A stretch of DNA of 64,000 nucleotides from positions 615,893 to 679,892 of the forward strand of contig CAVSBJ010000012.1 in the NCBI GenBank assembly GCA_963726105.1. The letters run 5' to 3'. The notes beneath the pieces are model-generated. The model saw only the letters and a list, made by a program, of their open reading frames with translations. It did no database searches and was not told the DNA's origin. The position numbers and the translations under genes were made by a program. Origin of the DNA: Roseiarcus sp963726105 (lineage in GTDB: Bacteria > Pseudomonadota > Alphaproteobacteria > Rhizobiales > Beijerinckiaceae). Positions 18,350 to 27,267 of the stretch are shown in pieces (the stretch's first letter is position 1; each line of letters begins with the position of its first letter).

Positions 18350-18675
18350 ATGAGCTTCACTGCCCAGCGGCCCGTGGACGATGTGCACGGTTGCCTGAAG
18401 AACGCCCTCCCTGATCTCAGCCGCAGCGCCCTGTATCGCTGCCTGCAGCGCCATGGCGTCTCCCGGCTTTCAGTCGAGGAGACACGGCAAGCTGGTCATG
18501 TTCCTGGCCATCGACCGGGTCTCGAAGTTCACCGACGTCGAGTTCCATGACAGCGCCGGCAAGATGGAAGGCTCAGCCTTCTCGAAGGCCGTCGGTAGAA
18601 GTCTTTCCTTACAAGATCCACAACGTGCTCACCGGCAACGGCATACCCTTCGCCGACCTGCCCAAGAATCGCGAG
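18350..18675 (+). pseudogene. IS481-like transposase remnant, multiply frameshifted
   Basis: Three reading frames must be joined: RPVDDVHGCLKNALPDLSRS with ALYRCLQRHGVSRL (18350-18470), then KLVMFLAIDRVSKFTDVEFH (18490-18550), then FPYKIHNVLTGNGIPFADLP (18604-18665). This is the start and middle of an IS481-family integrase-type transposase, with the DDE aspartates in AIDRVSKF and VLTGNGIPF (usually TDNG). At least two frameshifts and the lack of a C-terminus make it non-functional. Confidence 0.7.
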
Positions 18676-18689
18676 AGCCCATGTTCTGC

Positions 18690-18790
18690 CGCCTCAAGGA
18701 TTGGAGACGCATCGCCCCCGCAACGACAAGCTCGCAGCCAACTTTGCCGCCGCCGTCATGCTCGCCGCCGTCATCATGTGGCGGACCTGA
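18690..18790 (+). pseudogene. C-terminal scrap of an IS5-type transposase
   Basis: FCRLKDWRRIA in one frame, then after a 1-base loss near 18716 RNDKLAANFAAAVMLAAVIM and WRT-stop (18789). This is the last ~35 residues of an IS5/IS427-group transposase (usual form RLKDFRRIATRYDKLA.NFLAAV.LAA..IW). It abuts the IS481-like remnant, so one element landed beside or in another before both decayed. Confidence 0.7.
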
Positions 18791-18856
18791 TTGGGTCCGG
18801 AGGCTAGAGGCTTCCGCACCCGGCGCTTGTGACGCTCTGGCGAAGCGGGTTATCGT

Positions 18857-21283
18857 TCAGACATTGTCGCCCTCGGTCGAGGCGGCGACGGCAGCCGCGC
18901 CTTGACCCGCCCACGTCCAGTTCTTGATCTCGGGCATATCGTCGCCATGGCGACGGATGTATTCGCGGTGGTCGATCAGCTTGTCGCGGATTTCCTGTTT
19001 GGCATACGCGGCGCGCTCACCAAGCTTCGGCACGCGGTCGATGACGTCGCCGACAAGGTGGAATCGGTCAAGATCGTTGATCACGCACATATCGAAAGGC
19101 GTGGTCGTCGTGCCCTCTTCCTTATAGCCACGGACATGTATGTTGTCGTGGCCGGTCCGCCTGTAAGTCAGCCGATGGATGAGCCATGGATAGCCGTGGA
19201 AGGCGAAGATGATTGGTTTGTCGGTGGTGAAGAGAGCGTCGAAGTCACGGTCGGAAATGCCATGCGGATGCTCGCTCGGCGGCTGCAGCGTCATCAGATC
19301 GACGACGTTTACAACTCTTATCCTCAGTTCGGGCGCATGCTGGCGCAGGAGCTTGACGGCAGCCAGGGTCTCAAGCGTCGGCACGTCGCCGCTACAGGCC
19401 ATGACGACGTCCGGCTCGCCGCCGCGGTCGTTGCTCGCCCATGGCCAGATTCCTAGGCCCGCTTCGCAGTGCCTGACCGCCTCGTCAATGGTCAGCCATT
19501 GCGGCGACGGCTGTTTGCCCGCGACGATGACATTCACGTAATTGCGGCTGCGCAGACAATGGTCGGTTACGGACAGAAGGCAGTTCGCGTCCGGCGGCAA
19601 ATAGATCCGCACAACCCCCGCCTTTTTGTTCATGACGTGGTCGATGAAGCCGGGGTCCTGGTGCGAAAAGCCGTTGTGGTCCTGCCGCCAGACATGGCTA
19701 GACAACAGATAATTCAGCGACGCGATCGGTCGACGCCATTTGATGTGACCGCAGACTTTCAGCCATTTCGCGTGCTGGTTGAACATGGAATCAATGATGT
19801 GGATGAAGGCTTCATAGCAGGAGAAGAAGCCGTGCCGGCCGGTCAGCAGATAGCCTTCAAGCCAGCCCTGACACTGGTGCTCGCTGAGCATCTCCATCAC
19901 ACGCCCGTCGGCTGCGAGATGGTCGTCGTACGATAACGTCTCGGCGACCCAGGCGCGGTTCGTGACCTCGAGCACGTCCTGCCAACGGTTCGAGTTGTTC
20001 TCGTCTGGGCTGAACAGGCGGAAGTTGCGGGAATGCAGATTGAGTTTCATCACGTCGCGCAGGAATTGGCCCATAACCTGTGTCGCTTCCGCATTCACAC
20101 CGCCGGGCGAGGACACCTTGACGGCATAGTCTCGGAAGTTTGGAAGCTTCAGGTCATGCAGGAGCAGACCGCCGTTGGCATGCGGGTTCGCGCTCATTCG
20201 ACGCGTGCCTTCCGGCGCAAGGGCGGCGAGTTCGCTCTTCAGCCGGCCCGTCTCGTCGAACAGTTCCTCGGGGCGATAGCTTTTCATCCATGTCTCGAGG
20301 ATATGGACGTGCTCAGGATGCCCGCGCATCGCGCTCATCGGCACCTGGTGGGAGCGCCAGTATCCCTCTTCTCGCTTGCCGTCGATCTCCTTGGGACAGG
20401 TCCAGCCCTTCGGCGTTCGCATAACGATCATCGGCCAGATCGGGCGCCTGGAAAATCCGTTCTTCCGCGCATCCGTCTGGATGGTGCGAATTTCGCCGAC
20501 CACCGTTTCGAGCGTGGCCGCCATGAGCTCGTGCATCACCGACGGGTCATCGCCTTCGACGAAATGAGGCGCATAGCCGTATCCGCGAAGCAGAGACTCG
20601 AGCTCCTCATGACTGATGCGCGCCAGGACTGTCGGATTGGCGATCTTGTACCCGTTGAGGTGGAGGATCGGCAGCACCGCGCCGTCGCGCACCGGATTCA
20701 GAAACTTGTTGGAATGCCAGCTCGTCGCAAGCGGCCCTGTCTCGGCTTCGCCATCGCCGACAACGGCGGCGACGATGAGATCAGGATTGTCAAAGGCGGC
20801 GCCGAACGCGTGCGACAGCGAATAGCCTAGCTCGCCGCCCTCGTGGATGGAGCCGGGCGTCTCGGGCGCGACGTGGCTTGGAATCCCGCCTGGAAACGAG
20901 AACTGGGTGAAGAGCCGCTTCATGCCCTCCACATCCTGCGCGACGCCGGGATAGACTTCGCTGTAGGTGCCTTCGAGATAGGCGTTCGCAACCAGCCCCG
21001 GCCCTCCATGTCCGGGACCAGTGATGTAGATCACATCGAGATCGTGTTTCTTGATCAGCCGATTGAGGTGGGCATAGATGAAGTTGAGGCCAGGCGTCGT
21101 GCCCCAATGCCCCAGTAGACGGGGTTTGATGTGCTCCTCTTTGAGGGGCTCACGCAGCAAGGGATTGTCGAACAGATAGATCTGACCAACCGACAGATAG
21201 TTGGCCGCGCGCCAGTAGGCGTTGATGAGCGCGCTTTCGCTTTTCGACAGGGTGAGTTGAGCTTTCGACAATGCCTTGGCCAT
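18857..21283 (-). CDS. xfp: Xylulose-5-phosphate/fructose-6-phosphate phosphoketolase
   Basis: Thiamine-diphosphate enzyme that splits xylulose 5-phosphate (or fructose 6-phosphate) with phosphate into acetyl phosphate plus glyceraldehyde 3-phosphate (or erythrose 4-phosphate). The 808 residues are typical. Motifs include GHWGTTPGLNFIYAHLNRLI, YITGPGHGGPG, EGGELGYSLSHAFGAAFDNP, the TPP-binding GDGEAETGPLATSWHSNKFL and the C-terminal FAFHGYPWLIHRLTYRR. I start at ATG 21283, which has GGGAAGG upstream; the frame is open to 21370. No acetate kinase or phosphotransacetylase gene is beside it, so acetyl phosphate must be used by genes elsewhere. The gene stands alone, divergent from an ABC membrane protein. 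Confidence 0.95.
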   Translation of the reverse strand: MAKALSKAQLTLSKSESALINAYWRAANYLSVGQIYLFDNPLLREPLKEEHIKPRLLGHWGTTPGLNFIYAHLNRLIKKHDLDVIYITGPGHGGPGLVANAYLEGTYSEVYPGVAQDVEGMKRLFTQFSFPGGIPSHVAPETPGSIHEGGELGYSLSHAFGAAFDNPDLIVAAVVGDGEAETGPLATSWHSNKFLNPVRDGAVLPILHLNGYKIANPTVLARISHEELESLLRGYGYAPHFVEGDDPSVMHELMAATLETVVGEIRTIQTDARKNGFSRRPIWPMIVMRTPKGWTCPKEIDGKREEGYWRSHQVPMSAMRGHPEHVHILETWMKSYRPEELFDETGRLKSELAALAPEGTRRMSANPHANGGLLLHDLKLPNFRDYAVKVSSPGGVNAEATQVMGQFLRDVMKLNLHSRNFRLFSPDENNSNRWQDVLEVTNRAWVAETLSYDDHLAADGRVMEMLSEHQCQGWLEGYLLTGRHGFFSCYEAFIHIIDSMFNQHAKWLKVCGHIKWRRPIASLNYLLSSHVWRQDHNGFSHQDPGFIDHVMNKKAGVVRIYLPPDANCLLSVTDHCLRSRNYVNVIVAGKQPSPQWLTIDEAVRHCEAGLGIWPWASNDRGGEPDVVMACSGDVPTLETLAAVKLLRQHAPELRIRVVNVVDLMTLQPPSEHPHGISDRDFDALFTTDKPIIFAFHGYPWLIHRLTYRRTGHDNIHVRGYKEEGTTTTPFDMCVINDLDRFHLVGDVIDRVPKLGERAAYAKQEIRDKLIDHREYIRRHGDDMPEIKNWTWAGQGAAAVAASTEGDNV

Positions 21284-21574
21284 TGAAACCTTCCCGTTGT
21301 CTTGAAGCTGACTCAGCGGAGCGCGCCCATCGCTGCTCGAACCGGCTGCAAGCCTCCCCGCTTGTCTCAATCAGCCTGCGAGTCACGTTCCACCGATCGC
21401 GAACGCCGTTCCGCCTAGATTGTGCCCGCCCTATGACATTTAGACAACAGCGTTCGCATCGGTCTCGTATTCCGCGGACCATCGCTCCCGTCCCCGGCCC
21501 GCTAGTCGGGGTCCGACCGAGGGAGTAGGCTCAACGGAACGCAGCAGGCCCGGCAAATCTTCGACAGACAACTC

Positions 21575-22624
21575 ATGGATGCGCAGTCCATTCCGCTTAA
21601 GACAACCGGCATCCGGTTCGTCCGGGCAGTCAGGACTTTTGCCCGATCCGAAGTTGGCTGGAAGGCCAAGCTCATGTTCGCCGCGTTGGTCCTGCTCCTT
21701 TGCGCCGCGAACGCACTCAACGTCATCAACAGCTATGTCGGGCGGAATTTCATGACCGCGATTGCCGATCGCGACATGCCCGGCTTCGTCCGGCAGGCTC
21801 TCTTCTACGTTGGCGTCTTCGCCGCCTTGACCCTTGTCGCCGTGATCGCTCGCTTCGGCGAGGAGCGGCTCGGGCTTCTGTGGCGCGATACCATGACTCG
21901 CGGAATCTTGCGCCGCTATCTTGCCGACGGAACCTATCAACAACTCAACACCTCGGGAACGATCGCCAATCCCGACCAGCGCATTTCCGAAGACGTTCGC
22001 GCCTTCACGGTCACGACGCTTTCCTTCGCGCTCATGGCGCTCAATAGCGCCTTCACGATCGTGGCTTTCTCGGGGGTTCTATGGACCATCAGTCCGCTTC
22101 TGTTCGGCGTCGCCGTGCTTTACGCGGTGGCCGGCTCGCTGTTCACGTTCGTGTTTGGACGCCCGCTGATCCGACTGAACTATGACCAACTGGACAAGGA
22201 AGCGAGCTTCCGCTCCGGGCTCATCGATGTCCGAAACAATGCTGAGGCCATCATGGCGGCGCGAGACGAGGACTCGCAAATGGCACTGTTGCTCGGTCGG
22301 CTCGATGACCTCGTCGCAAATTTTCGCAAGATCACTTCTGTCAATCGCAACGTCGGTTTCTTCACCACCGGCTACAATTGGATGATCCAGATTATCCCGG
22401 CTCTCATCATCGCTCCGGCCTTTATCGAAAGGAAGATCGAGTTCGGCGTCATTACGCAGTCAGCGGTCGCCTTCTCGACACTCGTCGCCGCCTTCTCTCT
22501 CATCGTCACCCAATTCCAATCGCTCTCGAGCTACGCCGCGGTCGTGGCGCGACTGAGCGCCCTTGTCGAGGTGGTCGGACAGTCTGGCGACCCTCGATGG
22601 GAGCCGAACTTGTCGAGTCAATAA
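21575..22624 (+). CDS. ABC transporter transmembrane half (YddA/ABC_membrane_2 type) lacking its ATPase domain
   Basis: A 349-residue membrane protein matching the transmembrane domain of YddA/SbmA-like exporters. It shows several hydrophobic spans (residues ~30-50, 70-90, 150-190, 265-290, 295-320), the family pattern NPDQRISEDVRAFT near residue 128, RPLIRLNYDQLDKEASFRSG and GYNWMIQIIPALIIAPAFI. YddA-type proteins continue for ~200 more residues into an ABC ATPase with Walker motifs. Here the protein stops at RWEPNLSSQ just after the last membrane span, and the 74 bp before the next gene contain no ATPase in any frame. It is either a truncated gene or a stand-alone TMD that works with another ATPase or by proton drive as SbmA does. 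Confidence 0.75.
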   Translation: MDAQSIPLKTTGIRFVRAVRTFARSEVGWKAKLMFAALVLLLCAANALNVINSYVGRNFMTAIADRDMPGFVRQALFYVGVFAALTLVAVIARFGEERLGLLWRDTMTRGILRRYLADGTYQQLNTSGTIANPDQRISEDVRAFTVTTLSFALMALNSAFTIVAFSGVLWTISPLLFGVAVLYAVAGSLFTFVFGRPLIRLNYDQLDKEASFRSGLIDVRNNAEAIMAARDEDSQMALLLGRLDDLVANFRKITSVNRNVGFFTTGYNWMIQIIPALIIAPAFIERKIEFGVITQSAVAFSTLVAAFSLIVTQFQSLSSYAAVVARLSALVEVVGQSGDPRWEPNLSSQ

Positions 22625-22698
22625 CCCTTCCCCATTGCGCCAGGTCAAAATCTGGTCCAACTCCAGCGGCGTCACGCGACGCCGGAGAGAGAAGGTCC

Positions 22699-23556
22699 AT
22701 GTCCGCTGCGCCAATCCACGCCGACAATTCCGCGCAGTCCGAGTATTGGAACGCAAGCGCCGGACAGCGATGGACCGACCATCAGGAACATCAGGATCAG
22801 GTCCTGCGCCCCGTTTCCGACCGGCTGATCGCGGCAGCGAAACCAAAGCCCGGCGATCGCGTGATCGACGTCGGCTGCGGCTGCGGCGCGACGACGATCG
22901 ACTTCGCCGCCCGCGTCAGTCCGGGCGGCGAGGTCCTCGGGCTCGACATTTCCGAGCCGATGCTGGCGCGCGCGAGAGAGCGGGCGCAGAGCCTGCCTAT
23001 CCAGTTCGAGCGCGCCGACGCCACGGTCTATGATCTCGAGCCTAAGGCCGATCTCATCGCGTCGCGGTTCGGCGTCATGTTCTTCGCCGATCCGGCGCGT
23101 TCGTTCGCCAACCTACGCAAAGGCCTCAAGCCCGGCGGCCGACTTGTCTTCGCTTGCTGGCGCGAGGCCAAGCAGAACCCGTTCTTCGTCGTCCCGCTGC
23201 GCGAAGCGGGCAAGCACGCCCCTCCCCTGCCCGAGACGAATCCGGAGGATCCGGGACCGTTCGCCTTCGCCAACGAGGCGCGGGTGCGGCGCATCCTGAG
23301 CGAGGCGGGCTTCGCCGACATCGCTCTCGAGCCGCACAATCTCGAGCTCGACATCGCGACCGGCCGCGGCCTCGATACGGCCGTGCGCGCCGCGATGACG
23401 ATCGGGCCGACAAGCCGGATGCTCGACGGCCAGAGCGAAGCGGTTCGCGCCGCCGTGACGGCGGACATTCGCAAGGCGCTCGCCGCCCATGCGCGGGACG
23501 AGCGCGTGCCGCTTGGCGCGGCGATCTGGATCGCCACGGCGACCAATCCGGGCTGA
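22699..23556 (+). CDS. Class I SAM-dependent methyltransferase
   Basis: A 285-residue cytosolic methyltransferase. SAM-binding motif I is VIDVGCGCGATTIDFA (residues ~56-71), with acidic motif GLDISEPMLARARERA, then ADATVYDLEPKADLIASRFG and the post-motif GGRLVFACWREAKQNPF typical of the UbiE/arsenite-type relatives. The N-terminal SAQSEYWNASAGQRWTDHQE is a hallmark of this small-molecule methyltransferase group. ATG 22699 follows a GAGAGAAGG ribosome site. Substrate is unknown. It lies 74 bp downstream of the ABC membrane half and could be co-transcribed with it. Confidence 0.88.
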   Translation: MSAAPIHADNSAQSEYWNASAGQRWTDHQEHQDQVLRPVSDRLIAAAKPKPGDRVIDVGCGCGATTIDFAARVSPGGEVLGLDISEPMLARARERAQSLPIQFERADATVYDLEPKADLIASRFGVMFFADPARSFANLRKGLKPGGRLVFACWREAKQNPFFVVPLREAGKHAPPLPETNPEDPGPFAFANEARVRRILSEAGFADIALEPHNLELDIATGRGLDTAVRAAMTIGPTSRMLDGQSEAVRAAVTADIRKALAAHARDERVPLGAAIWIATATNPG

Positions 23557-23625
23557 CGCCGCCGCTCGCTCGACCCGTCGGCCTCGCGTCAAAGTGGCGC
23601 GGGCAGCCCTCCCGCCCAAGGCAAA

Positions 23626-23687
23626 TAAACGCGCCTAAACGCCAGTAAGCGCGCCTAAACGCTAGTAAAAGCGCTAGCATTTTACTA
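23626..23687. repeat. Decamer-phased TAAACGC repeat (copy 1), interrupted by an IS
   Basis: TAA-A/G-CGC-type units begin at 23626, 23636, 23646, 23656 and 23666, exactly 10 bp apart (TAAACGC, TAAACGC, TAAGCGC, TAAACGC, TAAAAGC), and are followed by CTAGC and TTTTACTA. CTAGTAAAA ... TTTTACTAG forms a 9-bp-arm hairpin. An IS5-type element is inserted in the final CTAG. The same repeat family occurs at 34416 and 61531. After the IS the expected continuation of the repeat is absent. Confidence 0.8.
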
Positions 23688-24567
23688 GGCCGTGTGGACG
23701 AATTTTGGAGAGGTAGATGTTTTTGGGATTTCCGCGGTGAATCAGGCATGATTCATCAGGACTCCGACCGAATCAGGGGCCGGGGTCCATGTCGACAAAG
23801 ATGGATGAGAACGATTGGGCGCACACGCTTGCGGTGTTCCGGGCCTGCCTGCCTCGGCGTGGACGGAGGGCCGAGGACGATCGCCGCTTCCTCGAGGCGC
23901 TTCATTTTTTCACCGTCGAGAACGTTCGCTGGCGCGCGCTGCCGGAGCGCTTCGGTCATTGGAACAGCGTGTGGAAGCGCTTCGATCGCTTGAGCAAGGC
24001 TGGCGTCTTCGAGGCCTTCTTCGACACGCTCGCGTCCATGAGTTCCACGGCGCATCTCCTTCAGATGTTCGACTCGACCACCGTGCGCGCTCATGTCTCG
24101 GCGGCCGGAGCAAAGGGGGGCAAGAAGGCCAGGCGCTCGGGCGCTCGCGTGGCGGCTTCACCACGAAAATCCACGCAAAATCGGACGCCTCCGGCGACAT
24201 CATCGCCTTCGACCTGACCGGCGGCGAAGCCCCCGACGGGCGTCACTTCGAAACCCTGCTCGATATCGGGCCCGACATTCAGCCGCGCGCCGTCATCTGC
24301 GACAAAGGCTACGCCAGCAAGGCCAACCGGGACGCCGCGAGAGCGCGCGGCGTCGCTCCGGTCATCCCGCACAAGGCGAACGAAAAGAACAAGCCGGCCT
24401 TCTTCGCACGAACGCTCTACAAAGCCCGCGCCCGCATCGAGCAGGGCGTCGGACGGCTCAAGCGCTTCAAGCGGGTCGCGCTACGCTGCGAAAAGACCGC
24501 CCAAAACTTCAGATCGATCGTCAGCTTCGCCGCCGGCCTTTGCTTGATCAAATTCGTCCACACGACC
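23688..24567 (+). mobile_element. IS5 family (IS427 group) insertion sequence
   Basis: An 880-bp element with imperfect terminal inverted repeats: left GGCCGTGTGGACGAATTTTG, right end complement GGTCGTGTGGACGAATTTGA. It is flanked by TA on both sides (23686-23687 and 24568-24569), the usual 2-bp duplication of this group at CTAG-like targets. Its single transposase needs a -1 frameshift. Both ends and the DDE residues look intact, so it may still be active. It has inserted at the rim of a repeat hairpin. Confidence 0.88.
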
Positions 24568-24570
24568 TAG
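23789..24570 (+). CDS. IS5/IS427-group transposase made by -1 frameshifting (orfA-orfB)
   Basis: OrfA (23789-24217) begins MSTKMDENDWAHTLAVFRAC and includes NVRWRALPERFGHWNSVWKR and LQMFDSTTVRAHVSAAG (first catalytic Asp). OrfB, in the -1 frame, carries ALGRSRGGFTTKIHAKSDAS, VICDKGYASKANRDAAR (second Asp) and ARIEQGVGRLKRFKRVALRC (Glu), ending LIKFVHTT. The two frames join at AAAGGGGGG (24112-24120), a typical slippery run, giving a fusion of ~260 residues. The stop codon TAG lies at 24568-24570, outside the right terminal repeat, in the duplicated target. Confidence 0.85.
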
Positions 24571-24751
24571 GTGACCTCTCTGATCCGCGGCCCGCGGGCG
24601 GTTCGCCGCAGGCAAAATACTAACTCGTAGAGACCGGTATCGACGGTAGTCTCGCGCCGCGATTCAATGGGCGAAAGGGCAAGCGATTTAACCACCTGCC
24701 CTTCGACCTGCGTCGGCTTGATTGTATTTCGGCGCGACGCATACCTCGCCG

Positions 24752-26221
24752 CTATTCCGCGGCGATGCGTTCTCCTTTGACGCCCTTGGCGATACGGTCG
24801 CCGATAACCGTGTCGATGTTCCGCCAATACTCGAACGCGCGCGACAGTACGGGCTCTTTCACACCGTCCTTGAGGTGGCCAACGACGTTGGAGACCAACC
24901 GGTCGCGCGCGGCGTTGTCCATGACCTTGCGCACCAGCGTGCCGGCCTGACCGAAGTCGTCGTCGTCCTTTCGCTTGGTGTAAGCGGCATGGATGAATTC
25001 GCCGCTCGCTTCCCACACCTCGACATGCGGATATCGCACGGGATCGGCCTTTGGTCCGCCCTTGGAGTTCGGCGCGTACACCGGGTCGGATACGTTCTCG
25101 ACTCGCATCAATCCGTCCTTGCTGTAGCTGTGCACCGGGACCTTGGGTCGATTGACGGGGATCTGCTTGTAGTTCACTCCGATGCGGGCGCGGTGGGCGT
25201 CGGCATAGGAAAAAATCCGGCCAAGCAACATCTTGTCCGGACTGGGACCGATACCCGGCACGAGGTTACTGACATCGAAGGCCGCCTGCTCGATCTCGGT
25301 GTGGTTGTCGGTCGGATTGCGGTTCAGCGTCATCCGTCCAACTTCGATCAGCGGATAGTCCGCGTGCGGCCAGACCTTGGTCAGGTCGAACGGGTTGAAG
25401 CGGTACGTCTTCGCCTCGTCGAACGGCATGATCTGCATACGCAGAGTCCAACTCGGGTGGTCGCCGCGCTCGATCGCTTCGTAAAGATCCCGCGTATGGT
25501 AGTCGCCGTCGACGCCGGCCAGCCGGTCTGCCTCCGCCTGAGTCAGGAAGTCGATACCTTGCTCGGTCTTGAAATGGTATTTCACCCAAAACTTCTGACC
25601 CTTGTCGTTGACCCACATGTAGGTATGGCTGGAAAAGCCGTCCATCTGCCGCCAGGACTTCGGAATGCCCCGGTCACCCATCAACACCGTGACCTGGTGA
25701 GCTGACTCCGGGGACAGCGTCCAAAAGTCCCATTGCATGTCATGGTCGCGCAGGTTGCTGTCGGCGCGGCGCTTCTGGGAACGGATGAAGTGCTGGAACT
25801 TCATCGGATCGCGGATGAAGAATACCGGCGTGTTGTTCCCAACCATGTCGTAGTTGCCTTGACTGGTGTAGAACTTCAACGCGAAACCCCGCGGGTCGCG
25901 CCATGTGTCGGGGCTGCCGCGCTCGCCGGCGACGGTCGAAAAACGCGCCAGCATGTCCGTCTTGACGCCCGGCTGGAACAATGCCGCCTTGGTGTATTGG
26001 CTGACGTCCTTGGTCACCTCGAACCGGCCGAACGCGCCGCTTCCCTTGGCGTGCGGCTGCCGCTCTGGAACCCGCTCCCGGTTCCAGTTCGCCATCTGCT
26101 CGATGAGGTAATGATCCTGCAGCAAGATGGGGCCGTCGGGGCCGACGGTGAGCGAGTGCTCATCGCTGGCGACTGGAATGCCGGCGTCGGTTGTCGTGGG
26201 GTTGCGGCTGTCGTTCGTCAT
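24752..26221 (-). CDS. katA: Monofunctional haem catalase
   Basis: Converts hydrogen peroxide to water and oxygen. The 489-residue length is that of small-subunit clade 3 catalases. The distal haem pocket has VPERQPHAKGSGAFGRFEVT (essential His in PHAKG) and DPRGFALKFYT with NNTPVFFIRDPMKFQHFIRS (Asn). The proximal ligand tyrosine is in LLGRIFSYADAHRARIGVNY. NADPH-type residues HRARIG follow. The N-terminus (MTNDSRNPTTTDAGIPVASD) has no export signal, so it is probably cytosolic. It is followed upstream by an aquaporin gene on the same strand, which may admit water or peroxide. The symbol katA is by family resemblance. Confidence 0.93.
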   Translation of the reverse strand: MTNDSRNPTTTDAGIPVASDEHSLTVGPDGPILLQDHYLIEQMANWNRERVPERQPHAKGSGAFGRFEVTKDVSQYTKAALFQPGVKTDMLARFSTVAGERGSPDTWRDPRGFALKFYTSQGNYDMVGNNTPVFFIRDPMKFQHFIRSQKRRADSNLRDHDMQWDFWTLSPESAHQVTVLMGDRGIPKSWRQMDGFSSHTYMWVNDKGQKFWVKYHFKTEQGIDFLTQAEADRLAGVDGDYHTRDLYEAIERGDHPSWTLRMQIMPFDEAKTYRFNPFDLTKVWPHADYPLIEVGRMTLNRNPTDNHTEIEQAAFDVSNLVPGIGPSPDKMLLGRIFSYADAHRARIGVNYKQIPVNRPKVPVHSYSKDGLMRVENVSDPVYAPNSKGGPKADPVRYPHVEVWEASGEFIHAAYTKRKDDDDFGQAGTLVRKVMDNAARDRLVSNVVGHLKDGVKEPVLSRAFEYWRNIDTVIGDRIAKGVKGERIAAE

Positions 26222-26404
26222 GATAGCGCCTCCGTTATGTTTGCGGGTGAATCGTAGAGAGTCGTTCAGGTCTTCATGCTTCCTCGAGAGTCATACCGAC
26301 GTCGGGGGAAACGAGGCTCTGCTCCGGATCATTGCCCAATTTGAGGGCGATATGATGGAGCACGTCGCCGCCGCCTCATCGACGCACGCTGGCTTTGGGG
26401 CTGA

Positions 26405-27142
26405 TCATTCCGCCGGGGCTGCGGACCGCGGCGCCACTTCGATCCCATCCTCTGCAAGCAATTTCATTGCTTTGTGGATCAAAGCCGCAACAAGGGCGCC
26501 GACGATCGGAGCGATTACATACAGCCAGGCGTCGGTGAAGTTGGCAGTCGCGATCATCGGACCCAACGAGATCGCAGGGTTGAAGTTGGCGCCGGTCAAG
26601 CTGCCGGCCATCATGATGTTGAGAGCCACGGTCATTCCGATAGCGATCGGCGCGAGATTGCCGGCGCTACGGGCGTATGCGGTGGTGAGCACGACGATAA
26701 CGAGAAAAAAGGCGAGCACGGCCTCGATCACGAATCCGGCTTCGGGCGTGATCGTGAGTGTCGTTGCGCCGAGAACGACGCCCTGCGCGAGCTCGGGCCG
26801 GCCGAGGCCGGTGGCGACGCCGCCGAGCACTGCCCGTAAAAGGAACGCCGCGCAGGCGCCCGCTACGAGCTGGCTGATAATGTATCCGATCGCTTCGCCG
26901 AGGCTCATGGCGCGGGCGGCCAGGACGCCGACGGTGACAGCCGGGTTAAAATGGGCGCCCGACAAATTGCCATAGGCGAAGGCAAAGACCATGATCGTCA
27001 GGCCGTGAGCGAACGCGATCGCGGCGATTCCGTTGAGGCCGGCGCCTGTCCCAACCACGGCCGCGGCCCCAGCGCCGATGAACACGAACGCGAAGGTGCC
27101 GATGAACTCCGCAAGAAGCTTGGCGGAAAGGTGGTTTTGCAT
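26405..27142 (-). CDS. MIP family channel, aquaporin (AqpZ-like)
   Basis: A 245-residue inner-membrane channel with six transmembrane segments. Both half-helix NPA motifs are present: SGAHFNPAVTVG (first, residue ~66) and TGANFNPAISLG (second, residue ~188). AEFIGTFAFVFIGAGAA is the first helix. The residues around the second NPA favour a water-selective aquaporin, but glycerol or peroxide passage cannot be excluded by eye. The start follows GGAGATCGAA. It lies 183 bp upstream of the catalase gene on the same strand, so a joint osmotic/oxidative response unit is plausible. Confidence 0.9.
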   Translation of the reverse strand: MQNHLSAKLLAEFIGTFAFVFIGAGAAAVVGTGAGLNGIAAIAFAHGLTIMVFAFAYGNLSGAHFNPAVTVGVLAARAMSLGEAIGYIISQLVAGACAAFLLRAVLGGVATGLGRPELAQGVVLGATTLTITPEAGFVIEAVLAFFLVIVVLTTAYARSAGNLAPIAIGMTVALNIMMAGSLTGANFNPAISLGPMIATANFTDAWLYVIAPIVGALVAALIHKAMKLLAEDGIEVAPRSAAPAE

Positions 27143-27267
27143 TTCGATCTCCGTATAAGAACAATTTGCGCCATCTGGCGCGATCAGCGCCCTTGGCGCC
27201 TCGGCTCAGGCGAGCTGACCGACGAGTTGGCGGTCGGGCGCTAGCGCCGAGCCGCGAGGCTGTCCGA

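Noticed and set aside
17935..18414. 159-codon + strand frame as a gene
   Set aside because: Only its overlap with the LuxR-like scrap is meaningful, and that motif is in a different, short frame; the long frame has no domain.
23626..23687. Could the decamer repeats be a CRISPR array?
   Set aside because: Units are 7 bp with 3-bp gaps and invert around a centre; CRISPR repeats are ~23-47 bp with unique spacers of similar size, and no cas gene is present.
26274..26363. 29-residue minus-strand frame between aquaporin and catalase (VLHHIALKLGNDPEQSLVSP...)
   Set aside because: Looks protein-like but has a GTG start without a ribosome site and no recognised family; too weak to list as a gene.
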